Assembly (NCBI GenBank): GCA_947484245.1
Contig: CANKOT010000002.1
Span: forward strand, 1 to 64,000
Direction: 5' to 3'
DNA length: 64,000 bases
Source: Comamonadaceae bacterium
GTDB taxonomy: Bacteria; Pseudomonadota; Gammaproteobacteria; Burkholderiales; Burkholderiaceae
Shown here: positions 61,922-64,000 of the stretch, in pieces
Numbering within the stretch: position 1 is the stretch's first letter
How the letters are laid out: each line of letters starts with the position of its first letter
The notes under the pieces: generated by a model
Databases searched by the model: none
Seen by the model: the letters and a program-made list of their open reading frames with translations, nothing else
Told to the model about the DNA's origin: nothing
Program-made: the position numbers and the translations under genes

Positions 61922-62899
61922 TTATTCGGCTTTGATGCCTGCGCGTCGAATGATTTGGGTATAGCGCTCGAGTTCCACCGCAATGATTCGGCTAAATTCA
62001 GCCGGCGTTGTGGCGTACAAGTCAAAGCCAATGTTTTGCAGTTGGTCGCGCACCTCGGGCTGACTCAAGATGGCGGCAACTGCTTTGTGCAGCTTGTCAA
62101 CAATGGCTGGCGGGGTGCCGGCTGGAGCTAAGAGGCCTTGCAGGTTGTCTGCCACCACCTCGGGAAAGCCCGACTCAGCAAGTGTTGGCACGTTGGGCAT
62201 CACAGCGCTTCTGCGGGCGCTGGTTACAGCGATGGCTCGCAAGGTGCCTGCTTTCACGTGTGATGTGGTAGGGGGCAAAGCGGAGCAACCAAAGGTGAGC
62301 TGGTTGCCCAGCACCGCATTGACCACGGGCGCTGCGCCTTGGTAGGGGACATGAATGGCTTCGCCGTTGGCAGCCATCTTCAAACCTTCACAAGCAATAT
62401 GCGGCGTGGTGCCAACACCGGGTGTGCCATAAGTCGTGGGGTTGCGCTTTTGCTTTAAGTGGGCAGCCAAGTCGGCAACATTTTGAATGGGCGACGAAGG
62501 GTGCACGTAAATGATATTGGGCGATACCGCGGCATAGGTGATGGGCGCAAAATCCTTGATGGGATCAAATGGCGCTTGCATGGCGGGGTTGGACACAATG
62601 TTTGAGCTGGAGAACAGCAAGGTATAGCCGTCTGCAGGGGATGTGGCCACGCTCTTGATGGCGATGTTGCCGCCCGCGCCCGTGCGGTTTTCAATCAAGA
62701 TAGGTTGCCCGAGAGAATTTTTAAGGTGAGTGGCAATGACTCGGGCGATGACATCGGTGGGGCCGCCAGCAGCAAATGGAACCACAACGCGGATCGGTTT
62801 GTTGGGGTAACCGTCGGCGCTTTGCGCATGCGCTGTCCCGGCTAAGAACAATGCGCAAAGTGCGGCTAGGGAAGTGCTGAACAATTTCAATGTCTTCAT
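61922..62899 (-). CDS. Bug/TctC-family periplasmic solute-binding protein
   Basis: A 325 aa canonical Bug protein. The signal peptide ends near GTAHAQ, followed by YPNKPIRVVVPFAAGGPTD and ENRTGAGGNIAIK. AGGAG precedes the ATG. It lies 19 bases downstream of the GntR gene on the same strand, so it may be under that regulator. Confidence 0.92.
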   Translation of the reverse strand: MKTLKLFSTSLAALCALFLAGTAHAQSADGYPNKPIRVVVPFAAGGPTDVIARVIATHLKNSLGQPILIENRTGAGGNIAIKSVATSPADGYTLLFSSSNIVSNPAMQAPFDPIKDFAPITYAAVSPNIIYVHPSSPIQNVADLAAHLKQKRNPTTYGTPGVGTTPHIACEGLKMAANGEAIHVPYQGAAPVVNAVLGNQLTFGCSALPPTTSHVKAGTLRAIAVTSARRSAVMPNVPTLAESGFPEVVADNLQGLLAPAGTPPAIVDKLHKAVAAILSQPEVRDQLQNIGFDLYATTPAEFSRIIAVELERYTQIIRRAGIKAE

Positions 62900-62918
62900 G
62901 GCGTATCTCCTCTGAGGT

Positions 62919-63743
62919 TTAGTGTCTGTTTAAAAGGTGAGCGGATCGAGCTTTGAATGGCGTGGTCGCATCTTCTGTTGCGCTGAATTTGTCGGACACA
63001 ACAAGGCGATACGGATTATTGGGAACATACAGTTCTTGGTACATCACCGCCTTGCCAGCCGTTTCCATCGCCAGCAGTTCCAGCTTGGCGCCGGCAGCTT
63101 CTGCGGGCAGTTCCATGATGCGTTGCACCGTTGCACTAAACGGTTCAATCTGCATGGTCTGTTCAATGTGCGAAATGGAAACTCGGTAGTTTTTTGCCAG
63201 CAACAACTTGATATTGGCACTGGCCAGCTCAGCTGGTGGGCAAGTCATGAGCAATGGAAAGCGAAGCAGGTCGACATAAATTCGACTCAGAACATGAAAC
63301 TCTCGGTTGATCGAAATCTTGCGATCAATTCGCAAAACACTTTGTCCGTTTTGATTCAAAGGAGCAGACCAAGACCCGCGCGAGCTCAGCAGTTTTCTGC
63401 TGATGAGTTGCGAATAGACAGGCAAGAAACCGTTGGGGCCCACAAAGCGGCAATGCAGGGGTTGTTCCAGTAAATGTTGGGGATGCGCGACAAAGCTGCC
63501 TGCGCCGCGTCGACGATTGACCAGGCCCTCGCTCACCAAGGAGCCCAGTGCGCGCTGAATGGTGCCAATGCTGACGGGAAGCAGTTCGGCCAGCGCTGTT
63601 TCAGTGGGGAGTTTTTGTCCGGGCTTGAGCGCGCCAGACTCGATGGCTTCCACAAAGCCAGCATACAGACCGCCGTGCTTAGGCATGCCTGCATTGGGCT
63701 GGTTCAGCTTTCGCAAAACACTCTCGCGCCATGTCATGGTCAT
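62919..63743 (-). CDS. GntR-family regulator with UTRA-type domain
   Basis: A 274 aa regulator. The winged helix is in the first 85 residues or so (LPTETALAELLPVSIGTIQRALGSLVSEGLV). The C-terminal part resembles the UTRA ligand domain. Starts at 63743 and 63737 are both possible. A perfect 18-base palindrome lies 31 bases upstream, in the gap with the divergent FAD-subunit gene. Confidence 0.85.
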   Translation of the reverse strand: MTMTWRESVLRKLNQPNAGMPKHGGLYAGFVEAIESGALKPGQKLPTETALAELLPVSIGTIQRALGSLVSEGLVNRRRGAGSFVAHPQHLLEQPLHCRFVGPNGFLPVYSQLISRKLLSSRGSWSAPLNQNGQSVLRIDRKISINREFHVLSRIYVDLLRFPLLMTCPPAELASANIKLLLAKNYRVSISHIEQTMQIEPFSATVQRIMELPAEAAGAKLELLAMETAGKAVMYQELYVPNNPYRLVVSDKFSATEDATTPFKARSAHLLNRH

Positions 63744-63773
63744 GAGCAGAAAACCTTGTTCACATCAGAATCA

Positions 63774-63791
63774 AATTACTATATAGTAATT
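63774..63791. promoter_or_regulatory. Perfect palindrome in the GntR divergent gap
   Basis: AATTACTATATAGTAATT (18 bases) is fully self-complementary, between the GntR gene and the FAD-subunit gene. It fits a GntR operator that controls both sides. Confidence 0.5.
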
Positions 63792-63868
63792 AAGGTGTTT
63801 CAATCAATGTTTTCTCGCTACGGGCAAACCCTCAAGCGGTCACAAATCGGTGTGGATAGGAATCCAAG

Positions 63869-64000
63869 TTGAAGGCGGCTCCCTTTAAATACGTGTTGGC
63901 TCAATCGCTTGAGCACTGCCTCGAATTGCTGAGCGAGCATGGTGACGACGCTCGGCTTTTGGCAGGAGGGCAGAGTCTGTTGCCTTCTTTGGCCCTCAGG
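63869..64000 (+). CDS. FAD-binding (medium) subunit of a molybdenum hydroxylase, start only
   Basis: The first 44 codons are in the window: MKAAPFKYVLAQSLEHCLEL and then LLAGGQSLLPSLALR, the FAD-binding motif of the CO dehydrogenase/xanthine oxidase medium subunit. The start is TTG 63869, with AGGA upstream and an in-frame stop shortly before. The rest, and the expected iron-sulfur and molybdenum subunits, lie beyond the right edge. Confidence 0.85.
   Translation, partial: MKAAPFKYVLAQSLEHCLELLSEHGDDARLLAGGQSLLPSLALR

Overview
The window looks like the chromosome of a betaproteobacterium of the order Burkholderiales, most likely a Comamonadaceae member of the Limnohabitans/Rhodoferax type. 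The reasons are six periplasmic 'Bug' (TctC-family) solute-binding proteins without membrane partners, the nrdR-glyA pair, a ribD-ribE-ribBX-ribH-nusB-ybgC-tolQRA run, a moderate GC content and many C1/short-acid and aromatic-acid catabolic genes. This placement is inferred from gene content; no database was searched.

Layout. 1-3.6 kb: gcvH and gcvT behind a tandem glycine riboswitch, then ETF-ubiquinone oxidoreductase. 3.7-11.8 kb: catabolic genes (thioesterase, AhpD-like protein, CoA-transferase A/B, tartrate-dehydrogenase-like enzyme, two Bug proteins, a 3-hydroxyisobutyrate-dehydrogenase-family reductase, succinate-semialdehyde dehydrogenase). 11.9-15.3 kb: alaS and a PIN/Phd-type toxin-antitoxin pair. 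15.4-20.2 kb: a GntR-controlled set (VOC protein, FAH-family hydrolase, MDR oxidoreductase, Bug protein) ending in a doubly broken AA_synth-family gene. 20.2-30.6 kb: pseudouridine synthase, trmB, gluQ, FAD oxidoreductase, LysR/pirin pair, flavodoxin, trhO and dnaE. 30.6-37.3 kb, minus strand: the riboflavin-nusB-ybgC-tolQRA run. 37.4-40.6 kb: a type IV minor-pilin cluster with visible damage. 40.6-54.6 kb: nrdR, glyA (behind a ZTP-type riboswitch), a lytic transglycosylase, a DUF349 protein, lpxH, two cyclophilins, a TPR protein, cysS, a DNA glycosylase, accA, tilS, lysC and tRNA-Ser(GCU). 54.7-60.6 kb: a LysR-controlled aromatic-type catabolic cluster (gene remnants, extradiol-dioxygenase-like protein, FAD hydroxylase, FAH hydrolase, Bug protein). 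60.7-64 kb: two more Bug proteins, a GntR regulator and the start of a molybdenum-hydroxylase FAD subunit.

The most unusual structure is a pair of 155-161 nt almost perfect palindromes (30606-30766 and 61767-61921). They share identical outer arms and an identical apical loop. Their inner stems differ, yet each stays fully self-complementary. Two shorter remnants of the outer end lie at about 396-412 and 10250-10262. Other points worth following are a minor-pilin gene split by an in-frame TAG, a pilW-like gene with no prepilin leader, a collapsed amidohydrolase operon, and a promoter-plus-terminator unit of about 65 nt directly upstream of cysS.
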